A stretch of 64,000 nucleotides of DNA, from the NCBI GenBank assembly GCA_015680685.1, contig MNCI01002119.1, positions 243,685-307,684 of the forward strand, given 5' to 3'. Origin of the DNA: Gnetum montanum (Eukaryota > Streptophyta > Gnetopsida > Gnetales > Gnetaceae). Made by a program: the position numbers and the translations under genes. The notes beneath the pieces are model-generated. The model did not search any database. It saw nothing but the letters and a program-made list of their open reading frames with translations, and was not told the origin of the DNA. Shown here one piece after another: positions 48,503 through 58,024 of this stretch. Every line of letters starts with the position of its first letter. Position 1 is the first letter of the stretch.

Positions 48503-49325
48503 TATGATGACTGAACACATCAATCGCTAGAACACCCAAAGGTTAGTAAGTGTACAGTCTAACCTGTGCAAGGGCTATGCTAGAAAGCAAAGACAAGGTG
48601 CCCTGAATAGTCTTGTCGATCAGATAAGGACTTACGAGGTGTTAAGACAACCACGTGTGAGAGGGGTTTATACAACGTTACATGCAGGCACCAAGGACAG
48701 CTAAGCCAAACCCTAATGGGATGTCCTAGCTTGAGAATAGTGATGTAAACATGAAAATACATATGAAACAACAACAAAATGCAAGTTCTATGCTAAACAC
48801 TAAACAAAAATACTTGAAAAATGTAATGGAATTTGAGAATGAAAGTACACTTCCCTGAACAAAGGAGCATAGCTACTGTAGAAAAAAGAGGTGAGAGTGG
48901 TACGCAATGTACAATTAGGCATAGTGGCAACATAGCAGTGTAGTCACAGTCTCTGGGATGTCCAGGATGTGGAACTAATAGCTATTGTGGAAACTGAACC
49001 TGTTAGATTGGCTGTTGCTATGTTCTATGGGTACAATGGTGAACTATGTTCTAGGATGCACCAAATTGCAAAGTGCTAGGTGTGCTCAAGTGTGCAAGTA
49101 TAAGCATGCTTAGGATGCTCAAAGTACCAAAATGCCCAATGCTCTTTTGATTTTCCAACCCCTAGAATGCTAAATGTAGGGGTATTTATAGGGCTAGGGT
49201 TAGCATAAAATGCATATTGGATGCCACGTGGCATAAGCCGTGGATCGGGCACCATGTGGCATGGGGGTAGATGGGGCTATGCTGACCTTTGATATGCTTC
49301 CATGGGAGTAACAAAGTGTTACGCT
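48503..49325 (-). repeat. Partial LTR of a fourth related family (D)
   Basis: It sits inside the 30-bp minisatellite. The left end (TATGATGACTGAACACATC) aligns with the B LTR end, and CCCTGAATAGTCTTGTCGAT a little further in matches both B and C2. A minus-strand TATA box lies at 49183-49190 (CCCTATAAATACCCC). The LTR start is missing: the sequence returns to minisatellite near 49325 without a TGAAACACC-like end. No target duplication is visible. Confidence 0.7.
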
Positions 49326-49660
49326 AACCAACTATAGGCAAAATAGACCTTGGGGATAGATTGTTGGAGAAATGGACCCTCGAGACCGATTATTGCTAAA
49401 ACAAATCCTCGAGGTCAAGTGTTGGTCAAATAGACCATTAGGATCAAATGTTGGCAAAAGGGATCCTTTCGGACCAACTGTAGGCAAAACAAATCCTCGA
49501 GACAAAGGGTTGACCCAAAGGACACTTGAGACCAATTGTTGGCCAAAAGGACCCTCATGACCAAGTGTTGGCCAAATGGGACCTTGGGATCAATTGTAGG
49601 CAAAACAGACCCTTAGGACTGAGGATTGGCCCAATGGACCCTTGGGACCAAATTTTTAAG
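49326..49660. repeat. Minisatellite of about 30 bp (right part)
   Basis: The same unit as at 46594-48502, resuming after the partial LTR and ending with another AAATTTTTAAGGGGGCATG segment near 49651. The array was one block before the LTR arrived. Confidence 0.8.
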
Positions 49661-50815
49661 GGGGCATGATGATATGGTAGGGCCTAGCCTAATCAACATA
49701 TATGGGAAGACGTAGCGTTCTTCCTAGGAGCACCTCATGGTGTCATCATGAGAGCCCTCTCCATGGGAGCACCTTGCATAGTGTTGGCACATTTTGGCCA
49801 CTTAATGGAATAGGAATTTGTAGATCGAAGCAAGCAATGAAGGAAGCAATTAAGGGTCTGCGTATTCATGTAGTAGCAGGTCTGGTCTGTGTGCTGGGTT
49901 GTCATAGATTTTTGTGGATTTGATTTGTGGAATGCTGGAAATTGTCCTTGGGTTATGCGTTATCTAAGAGTCATCATCACAAGGAGAAGGTGGAGCAACC
50001 ATGGCTTAAGTCTGAAGAATTCCACAATAGTTACATGATTGACATTTCAATGATTTCATAGAGGTTAGCCAGTACTACTTCCAGGTCAGACTGAAGCCCA
50101 GAATATGCAAGAAAGCTATGGTTACTACGACTTCTTCTTCTTGGGTGTTGCAGCAGCAGTAATGCATGATCATCTACAAAGAGACATCATCTTCCATTCC
50201 ACTTCAATCCTATCTCTTCTTCCTGTTTCAAATATTCTCCACCTGGTCAGATTTTGTTTAGATAGTCTAGCATGATTGACAAGGTTCATACAATTCCCAA
50301 TCATCAGCTGTTGGAATAAAATAAATGATAAGGATATTTACCATAATACAAGTGTTGCAATGATGGGATATCCTGGTTATTTGATGACCTGCAATGCCAA
50401 GTGCTGAGAATTCAAAAAATTGTAGCTGCGAAGGCAGATGAGTCCATGCATGAGACATGAGGCGCTGTTTCACCAATTCCGAGTAAAAGATGTTGCATAT
50501 GTGTTCTACCAACACTGCACTACGTAGAAAAATCATCCATCCATCCTTTCCAGATGCTTCGTAGATTGAAAAACACTCTGTTTTCTCCCCAATAAAATCA
50601 TAATCATAATAATTTGTTTTCTTTACCTGGACCCTCAATGGTACAGGGAAGCTTAATATGGTCATCTGGATTTCTTCCCCGAAATCAAAACGCTTAATTG
50701 CAGGATTAAGTGGATCAATTGCACTCTGTTTTCTGATAAGCTAGAACGTTGAAGGTAACTAAGCTTCTCAGATCCCCAAATGTTTTCGGCAACTATTTCA
50801 GTTGATAGCACCACG
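49661..50815. other. Non-repetitive flank of C2 with a possible exon
   Basis: Unique sequence. The minus strand at 50627-50735 could be an exon: an acceptor-like AAAACAG, a frame reading DPLNPAIKRFDFGEEIQMTI, and a donor CAG/GTAAAG at 50626. I do not recognise the product. C2 inserted at 50815, next to CCACG (50811-50815), so an original host gene may have been interrupted. Nothing else supported was found. Confidence 0.25.
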
Positions 50816-51512
50816 TGTAACGATAGAAAACGTCGGCAGCTGGAAATACCGACCGAGATTCTGGCATACACAGTTTTAGCCATGGATCCGCGCGAGGGCT
50901 ATGCTGGAAAAAACGAATCCGCGGCACCCTGAATGGTCTTGTCGATCAGACAGGGACTTACAGGTCAGTAAAAACAATGAAAATTACGTGAAGAGAAAGC
51001 GATCTAGTTCGAGGAGTCGTAAAACAAGGGGAAAGTGATGTAGACGGATTGCAACGATGATAATGCTAAACACGATAAAAGGAGGCTGACATAAGAGAAG
51101 CACGTAGCTTCAAGATCTGCGCTTTGACTTAAAAATGTATGTTTTTGCGTGAGAAATCGCACTGGGGAATCCCCGATTACAAGACGTGAAACAAGCACAA
51201 AGCAATAAGCAAAACGGTCTAAACAGAAGTCCGATCTACCTCGTCGGCTCAAGCTAAGATGCAAGGAAGGCCAAGCTTTGACGTCTACCGATCAATTGTT
51301 TCTGATTGATAGAGTCTCTCCAGCAGAATGATTACTCCTGTCACCGGTGCTCAAAGCGAACTGTGCTCTGCCTCGGCTGTAAGGTGATAATGTCGACAAT
51401 TGCCAAAGCGTTGTTCTCTATATCTCTGCTCCAAAGTGCTAAGTGCTCTGGTGCTCAGAAATATGCTTTTGCTTCTCTCATTTGTCAACCCCTGTAGCTT
51501 TGTCACCTGAGG

Positions 51513-51520
51513 TATTTATA
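51513..51520 (-). promoter_or_regulatory. TATA box of the C2 LTR
   Basis: The minus strand reads GGCCTATAAATACC. It lies about 0.7 kb into the LTR, between the repeat-rich upstream part and the region conserved among B, C and D. Confidence 0.6.
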
Positions 51521-51765
51521 GGCCGCGACGCCTTGTGAAAAAGGCGCAACCCTGATGACGTGGGTCCCAGATATTGCGGGCCCTGTTGACATGATCATTT
51601 TAAGTCAGACTGTGACTACGCACAACACGCTTGTTTGCATGTTGTGCGTGTGAAGAGCAGGTACATGCTGAACGCGCTTTAATTGCTTTCAGGCTGTATT
51701 ACACTCATGCGTGTTGTGTTGCGTGTATGAGAGTAATCTGGTGTAAAAACAGTAAGCTCAAAATT

Positions 51766-51970
51766 GTTTTACGCTTACTACACAACTGTGCGTAACAAAG
51801 CATAGATAATGTACAACTTACGCTCACTACGCAACTGCGCATGGTGAAGCGTAAATAATGTATAACTTACGCTCACTACGCAGCCGTGCATAATGAAGCG
51901 TAAACAATGTATAACTTAAGCTCACTATGCAGCTACGCGTAATGAAGCGCAAACAATGTGCAACTTGAAT
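51766..51970 (-). repeat. 49-bp tandem repeat in the C2 LTR
   Basis: The word AACTTACGCTC or a variant recurs at 51815, 51864, 51913 and 51962, exactly 49 bp apart. Each unit also contains CACTACGCA, a GCGTAA-like word and GAAGCGTAAA. C1 has a single unit. It lies upstream of the TATA box. Confidence 0.85.
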
Positions 51971-52214
51971 GATGACATACGCAATGGTACGCACCGCCGC
52001 GTAACGAGCGTAAAGACAAGTTATCCATGTGCCGCAAGAAGAAGTGTCGAACTGTTGTGCTTCTCTAGCCTTTGACTACCTTGGAGTTTATTACACTCAT
52101 TACGCTGTCATGCGTGATAGAGCGTAAACTTGTTCTTGAACAAAACTGATGCACGCTTTCGCTTGAATTACGAATCTTTGCCTGAGGCTGACTCGTAATT
52201 TTCACGGTGTTTCA

Positions 52215-52232
52215 ATGGCCCCTCTCTGTTGA
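52215..52232 (-). promoter_or_regulatory. Polypurine tract of C2
   Basis: The minus strand reads GTCAACAGAGAGGGGCCAT directly before the LTR start. It is the counterpart of the tracts in C1, A1 and A2. Confidence 0.75.
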
Positions 52233-52816
52233 CGGTTGGAGGGCTTGCCCGAAAGACGTCGACAAAGAATGCGAAATACTAAATTGGCAAAAGCAAGAAT
52301 AGCGTTCATCCATGGCTACTCAAGTGTTGCTCTGTCAAGTCAACATGGAAGAGCAAGACTGGCAGGTATGGGAAATAGAGGGATATAGCTGGAAATAGTT
52401 TCGGGGAAGATGCAAAATGTGTTATGGATGGTAGGGGCATGAAATATGCAGTCAACAGGAATGCTTTCAGATGAGCATAGCGCGTTAGCCTGAGGTTTCT
52501 CTGTTACCGATTATTGCAGGAATGCGTGCAAAAGGAGCATTGCGCATCACTTTCTGCGATGTCTCTGCTAGCGTGAGTGTGGCAAATGAATACTTGCGTA
52601 TGTGGGTTTTGCGTATGGGAACCGGGTGGTGGGGAAGGAGGAAACAAGAGTTAAGGGTAGGATTGTGCAAGGTATGCAGAGCTACGCGGTCAGGCAAACC
52701 TGAGCAGCCATTTCAACACGTTGTTGTACTTTACCGCTCAGATGGACGCACCTTTGGATGACATCCTCCAGGGCAAGTAACCTGCAACCACAAAAGAAAA
52801 TAGAGGACACCATTGC

Positions 52817-53809
52817 TCATGAACAAAAGGCGAGGTTCTTGAGACCAACACTGTCTGATGTGAGATAGAGCGAATGTGCTGTAAAGAACGAGCCGGAGCA
52901 CGCGGGCGGAGCCACCAATCCTGATGATTGGCACTGCATATCTTCGCCAAAAGGCATTAGACACAGTGCAGCTAACTGGTTGCACAAGGAACCGGCCAGA
53001 TGAATCTGCGAGGCCGGCGTTCGATAGCGATGATTGGCAGAGATTCTCGGGGCCGTTGCTGACGAGGATTTCGTCGAGGCTCCGACTAGTGAGGCTGAAC
53101 TCTCAGAGGTGGCACCACTGTAGTGGGTGTGGTGGTGGCATCTCCGAGGGATCAGTAAGATGCCTCTCAGCTTATCCGAGGAATCAGTAGGATGCCAGTG
53201 GGGTGGCGGCACCGGGACTGTTTCAGTATCCCACCTCATCTGCCGTGCAGCTGTACAAGAATGATCACGCTCGCTTGAACATGGCAGCGATCTGTACATC
53301 CCAGTTTTAAGTCCCGGTAGACTGCCGTTACTGGTTTTACGTCTCAGCAGACCATGGTCCCAGTTTAAAGTCAGGGCAGACCGAGAAGCACTAGTTTTAC
53401 GTCGTAGCGGATGGTTGTAAGGCTGGTTTATGGTCTCAGCGGACCATGCTGTGGATGTCAGTTTTATGTCCTGACGCAGGGACAGATCTGTGCTGGTTTT
53501 ACGTCTCAGCAGACGACTACTTACCTGTGCCAGTTTAGCATCGTGGCGGACACGTGCAAAAGATGCCAGTTTTTCATCTTGGCGGACCTGTACAACACTG
53601 CCAGTTTTACGTCGTAGCAGATAGTTACCACTTGCCAGTTTAGCGTCGTGGCGGACGCGTGCAAGGCATGCCAGTTTTACGTCGTAGCGGACGGTCAGTG
53701 CCAGTTTTACGTCGTAGCGGACGATCAGTGCCAGTTTTACGTCGTAGCGGACGATTAGTGCCAGTTTTACGTCGTAGCGGACGAATACTGTCATACCTGC
53801 TGTCAACAC
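52817..53809 (-). CDS. Unrecognised 330-codon frame downstream of pol in C2 (doubtful)
   Basis: An uninterrupted frame begins just after the pol stop and runs through the hairpin array, reading repeats such as VRYDVKLA and LLRRKT. It then passes into a stretch without known similarity (KLRGILLIPRRCHH and later MPFGEDM). In C1 the same region is broken into separate short frames. On the opposite strand 52924-53190 is also open in both copies. The repeat composition alone could keep the first half open, so a protein product is doubtful. Some plant Gypsy elements do carry an extra gene after integrase, which is why I list it. Confidence 0.2.
   Translation of the reverse strand: MLTAGMTVFVRYDVKLALIVRYDVKLALIVRYDVKLALTVRYDVKLACLARVRHDAKLASGNYLLRRKTGSVVQVRQDEKLASFARVRHDAKLAQVSSRLLRRKTSTDLSLRQDIKLTSTAWSAETINQPYNHPLRRKTSASRSALTLNWDHGLLRRKTSNGSLPGLKTGMYRSLPCSSERDHSCTAARQMRWDTETVPVPPPHWHPTDSSDKLRGILLIPRRCHHHTHYSGATSESSASLVGASTKSSSATAPRISANHRYRTPASQIHLAGSLCNQLAALCLMPFGEDMQCQSSGLVAPPACSGSFFTAHSLYLTSDSVGLKNLAFCS
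53300..53800 (-). repeat. Array of short hairpins in the C2 3' UTR
   Basis: About thirteen units. Clear stem-loops on the plus strand are AGTC-CCGGTA-GACT (53310-53323), ATGGTC-TCAGCG-GACCAT (53430-53447), GCGTC-GTGGCG-GACGC (53643-53658), and four near-identical CGTC-GTAGCG-GACG units between 53670 and 53790. Each is preceded by a CAGTTT(T)A-like word. The last four units look recently duplicated; the others are diverged. Confidence 0.8.
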
Positions 53810-53820
53810 CGTAGATGCGG

Positions 53821-55857
53821 CTAGATGAAATACTGCTTCAAGTATACATGGTTTTCTAATTCGTTGTCGTTGACGTCTGCTAATTTGAACGCTCCGTTGC
53901 CATACGCGTCGACCACCAAGAAAGGGCCTTCCCAGTTTGCAGAGAACTTGCCTACTGGTTCACGCACAGTTTTGAGAACTAGGTCTCCTTTCTTGATCGG
54001 ACGCTACTGAAGATTGTGATGATGCTTTTTTCTCTATTTATCTTGATATTTCTCAATCGCATCAAGAGCCTGTATCCGCTTCTCTTCTACCGAATCCAAA
54101 TCCATTATCCGAGCCTCAGTGTGTTGAGCCTCATTTATAATGGTGGAGAGGACCATTCTCAGAGAAGGGATTTGCAATTCAAGAGGTAGCACTGCTTCAG
54201 ATCCGTAGACCAGGCTATAGGGCATACTACCCGTAGCTATTCTACACGTAGTACGATATGCCCATAGCACATAGAGGATCTGTTCGTGCCACCGCCTTTT
54301 GTTGCCGTCGAGCATTTTCTTGAGCAAATTGATGATCACTTTGTTCGTTGCTTCAGCTTGACCATTCACTTGCAGGTAATAAGGGAAAGAAAAAGACTGT
54401 CTAATGCCTAGGTTATCACAGAAGGATTTGGTATCCGCGCTGCTAAACTGTGGCCCATTGTCGGTCACAATAGTCATCGGGAGACCTAATCTGGTTACTA
54501 TGTTGTCCAAGATAAAATGACAAACCTATTGGGATGTGATTTTCCGTTGGGGGACAGCTTCTACCCACTTCGTAAAGTACTCAGTAGCAGTAATGATGAA
54601 GCTATGCCCTGCAGAAGATTTTGGCGTGATGGGTCCTATGATGTCCAGTCCCCATCGTTGAAATGGCCATGTTATCTGCGTCGTATGCAATTCTGTGGGT
54701 GACACGTGGAGGAGGTTTGCATGACGCTGACACGTGTCACAAGTTTTAACCTTTGTCAGGTAGTCTCGTTCCATGTGTGGCCAGTAGTATCCTAAGCGTC
54801 AGATTTTTAGGACCATTTCCCTTGGTGCTACGTGGCCGCCACACAGTCCCTCGTGAACTTCGCCGACTATGTGTTGCGCTTGGTCTTTGTCAACGCAGGT
54901 AAGCAACACGCCATCAAAGGAGCGTCTACAGAGAGTGTTGTCTCCGATGATGACGTATTGCCTAGCCCGCTTACAGATTACGTCTTTCTGTGCATGTGTT
55001 AATGTAGATGGCAGCTCACCTTGTAAAAGATAAGTTTTGATATTATCGTACCATTCAGGCGTGCTTTCCTCGATAAGAGAGGAGATTTGCGCTGTCTGAA
55101 TGATAGGGTCTGCGCAGTCTGTAATTAATGCAGGGCAGGTGTTAAACAGGTGTGAAGGCACGTGTAAAGCCAGGGTGGCAAGTGCGTCGGCCAGCGTGTT
55201 GTCAGTACGTGGGACGTGTTGGGCGTCGAAGGTCATAAATCGCTTCAGAAGATCTTTAGCCCGATCGCAGTAAGGCTGCAAATGTACCGCCTTGCAGGCA
55301 TAGACTCCAATGATTTGATTTATGACAAGCATCGAATCACCCGTAACTGCCAGGTGTTGAACATCTAGTTCACCTGTAGTTAGTAATCCCCTGAGGAGCC
55401 CCTCGTACTCTGCTACATTGTTTGTACAAGGGAAGGTCAAGCGATAAGCATGTAGACGCACATCCTCAGGCGATAGCGTAACAACAGTGGCAGCACTGCC
55501 GCCTCTGGCAGTTGAAGCTCTGTCGAAATATAACGTTGCTTCGAGGCCTGTCGAGACAGGGCTTAGACTATGTACATGTTCGTCCGGGAACTCTGGCTCT
55601 ATGGTTGCATGATCGTTAATCGGTGAAGTTATTAACTGGTCAGTTATCGCCTGGCCTTTCGTGGATGATTGGCCAATATAGTGTAGATCAAATTCTACCG
55701 TGATAGCCTTCCAGCGAGCGATTTTACTACTTTCGTATAAGCTGTGCGTAATGGCTCTAAGGATGTTGTTTTTACAGATGACGTTTACTTGACTACGAAA
55801 AAGATAATGCCTACATTTCTTAAGCGTAAAAACTAATGCTAAGTAGTGCGTGATGAT
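53821..55857 (-). pseudogene. pol: pol of C2: tandem RNase H domains and integrase, three stop codons
   Basis: One continuous minus-strand frame with stops at 54799 (TGA), 54526 (TAG) and 54034 (TAG) and no frameshift. In order: the tail of the reverse transcriptase-linked RNase H (YLALVFTLKKCRHYLF); a second RNase H (TLYFDRASTARGGSA, TNNVAEYEGLLRGL, VTGDSMLVINQI, VPRTDNTLADALA); the integrase zinc region (HEGLCGGH, CDTCQRH); and the integrase core (DIIGP, TDNGPQF, ANGQ... replaced here by VNGQAEATNK). A second, archaeal-type RNase H before integrase is the hallmark of Tat-type Gypsy elements. The last Asp and Glu residues are visible. Everything upstream of the RNase H tail is missing. Confidence 0.88.
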
Positions 55858-56251
55858 TTTGGCGAGATGGGGACCGCCAAGACACTTTATCCCCTTTTTC
55901 GGGCCCGGACCTTCCCCAAAACACTCTCGCAGGCGAAGTTCTTTTCGGTAGAACAGACCCGTATCATGCGAGAGGTCCTGGAGGAGGGAGCCCGGTTTGA
56001 TTGGGTGAGCCATCTTGCCAAGGGACTGCGCAGTGAAATGGTCAAGCTTCACGAGAAGCTCGAGTCCCGCTTCAATGTGCATCACGCCTTTTTCATAGCC
56101 TGCCTTCGGCAGTTTGTTGAGTATCTGGTCGTTCAGAGGAATGGGGTCTGGGTGCAGCAAGACCGAGACCAGCTATCCAGACCTTGGATCGCCCACATTC
56201 TCAACACTACCCTTGGGCAGGATCCGTCAGAAGGGATCGGGGAGTCGTTGT
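55858..56251 (+). pseudogene. Unrecognised coding-like fragment between C2 and A2
   Basis: A plus-strand frame of about 130 codons stays open to the A2 LTR and has a GC-rich third position unlike its neighbours. It reads TLYPLFRARTFPKTLSQ, MREVLEEGARFDWVSHLAKG, then WVQQDRDQLSRPWIAHI. I do not recognise the family. The minus strand is open too (MLHPDPIPLNDQIL and KKGIKCLGGPH), fused to the C2 pol frame. It is probably the remnant of a host or other element's gene, truncated by C2 on one side and by the A2 insertion (flank GTTGT, 56247-56251) on the other. Confidence 0.4.
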
Positions 56252-58006
56252 TGTACTGACCGAAATCGTCGGTGCAAGGCTGGAACATTACGAGCACCGA
56301 AAGATCTACGGACAAGCACAGTCAACCCTGCCTCCGCTTGAGGGCAAGATGGAACGGACGAAGGCAGAGAGCCTTGAATGGTCCGCATGCGGATCAAACA
56401 AGGACTTCCCCACCGTTTACCGCTACAACACGTTGGGTTATACATAAACGATGCACGTTGAATGTAAACCGTAAACAAGCACGATAATGTAAATGAGCCT
56501 GTAAACGTAAACTGAAAAACGAAGAAAACTGCAATAAATCTGAGCAAAATGTAAACTGTTTTATATTAAGAACTGATTACAAAGTGCACCGGTCCAAACG
56601 CAGTTGTGGCTTTGACACAAGGCGGACGAAAGGCCCCGGTGTGTGCAGGAATGACTCGGCTGGGACACTGTAGGCGGAGCGTAGAGACTATGCTCAGCGT
56701 ATAGGACTTCTAGCGTATGAGGGTTTCCAGTTCTGGTTTTGCAGCGTAATTATTTTTTTGGGTTTGTTCTGATCAATTTTTGCTGCCCCCGAAAACGTAG
56801 GAAACTGGGCTAGTTATAGGGGTAGGGTTACCGGGAAAATCGGACTGGGAGACACATGGGCGTATACGCTGGGCGTGCAGGAATGGAAGACCATCATTCG
56901 GAGCCCAAAACTCGATTTTCAAGTGCCCAAGAGCTACTGGGAACCTTGGGGAAGGTTCCAGGGGGTCTAGACGCTTAATTCTGGCACATTTTGATGCATT
57001 TTTGGAGCCCGAAAGTTGTTGTACGCTGGCCACACCCCGGCGTGTACGCCGGGCGTGCAGGAATGGAAGACCATCATTCAGAGCCCAAAATTCGATTTTC
57101 AAGTGCCCAAGAGCTACTGGGAACCTTGGGGAAGGTTCCAGGGGGTCTGGACGCTTGATTCTGGCACATTTTGATGCATTTTTGGAGCCCGAAAGTTGCT
57201 GTACGCTGGCCAAACCCCGGCGTGTACGCCGGGCGTGCAGGAATGGAAGACCATCCTTTGGAGCCCAAAATTCAATTTTCAAGTGCCCAAGAGCTATTGG
57301 GAACCTTGGGGAAGGTTCCAGGGGGTCTGGACGCTCGATTTTGGCACATTTTGATGCATTTTTGGAGCCTGAAAGTTGTTGTACGCTGGCCACACCCTGG
57401 CGTGTACGCCGGGCGTGCAGGAATGGAAGACCATCATTCGGAGCCCAAAATTTGATTTTCAAGTGCCCAAGAGCTACTGGGAACCTTGGGGAAGGTTCCA
57501 GGGGCTTTGGACGCTTGATTCTGGCACATTTTGATGCATTTTTGGAGCCCGAAAGTTGCTGTACGCTGGCCACACCCCGGCGTGTACGCCAGGCGTGCAG
57601 GAATGGAGGACCATCATTCGGAGCCCAAAATTCGATTTTCAAGTGCCTGAGACCTGCTGGGAACCTTGGGGAAGGTCCTGGGGGGTCTGGGCACTCCACT
57701 TTAGCATATTTTGATGAGTTTTTGAGCCCCAAAAGTTGCTGTACGCTGGGCCTTACGCTGGGCATGTGTAGGCCAGCGTACAGGATGCATACTTAGTGAA
57801 AACCAAGTATTTTGGGCTCAAGATTTCCCAAGTTTGATGCCAGATGTCATCGTAGTCTTCTGTGGGTCCCAAGGAACTTTTACTTGCTTGCTTTGACTTC
57901 GTTTGATGTTATTTTTGAGGCTTTCAAGCTTGGTCATGCTGAGGATCAACATGACTTAGCTTAATTTCTGTCTTCAAGTGTTAGCCAAAATTTTTGTGGT
58001 GTTTCA
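56252..58006 (-). repeat. 3' LTR of A2 (1755 bp)
   Basis: It starts at 58006 with TGAAACACCAC and ends at 56252 with TTTCGGTCAGTACA. It is longer than the other A LTRs because it holds five copies of the 180-bp sub-repeat. It has few of the 21-bp repeats seen in A1. The TATA site (minus CCCCTATAACTAG near 56812) is altered. Confidence 0.88.
56876..57790 (-). repeat. 180-bp tandem sub-repeat in the A2 LTR
   Basis: Five copies with a period of exactly 180 bp; GAATGGAAGACCATC starts at 56881, 57061 and 57241, with further copies at 57421 and 57601. Because 180 is divisible by three, both strands show long false frames (57002-57796 plus, 56773-57765 minus). The same unit occurs twice in each A1 LTR and once in the solo LTR. 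Confidence 0.9.
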
Positions 58007-58024
58007 TTGGCCCCTCTTTGTTGA
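58007..58024 (-). promoter_or_regulatory. Polypurine tract of A2
   Basis: The minus strand reads ATCAACAAAGAGGGGCCAA directly before the LTR start. It nearly matches the A1 and C tracts. Confidence 0.8.

Larger units (their letters stand above)
50816..52214 (-). repeat. 3' LTR of C2
   Basis: A complete 1399-bp LTR. It starts at 52214 (TGAAACACCGTG) and ends at 50816, with minus strand TCTATCGTTACA and terminal CA. The end aligns with those of A and B. It contains a TATA box at 51513-51520 and a 49-bp tandem repeat upstream of it. Confidence 0.85.
50816..55857 (-). mobile_element. Family C Ty3/Gypsy (Tat-type) element C2, 5' truncated
   Basis: The minus-strand order is pol pseudogene (end of reverse transcriptase-linked RNase H, second RNase H, integrase), 3' UTR with hairpins, polypurine tract and complete 3' LTR. 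Similarity stops near 55857, where an unrelated coding-like fragment begins, so Gag, protease, most of the reverse transcriptase and the 5' LTR are missing. The left flank is CCACG; its partner duplication is lost. Confidence 0.85.

Noticed and set aside
46594-49660. Minus-strand frames such as QHLVLRIHLANTWS suggesting a repeat protein
   Set aside because: The 30-bp unit opens frames in several phases and both strands; stops and frame changes are frequent.
53300-53800. CRISPR-like appearance of evenly spaced repeats
   Set aside because: Units are diverged, lie in a plant retroelement 3' UTR, have no unique spacers of constant length and no cas genes.
56773-57796. Two long open frames (330 and 264 codons) on opposite strands
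   Set aside because: They exist only because the 180-bp LTR repeat is a multiple of three; the same repeat in other LTRs is not open.
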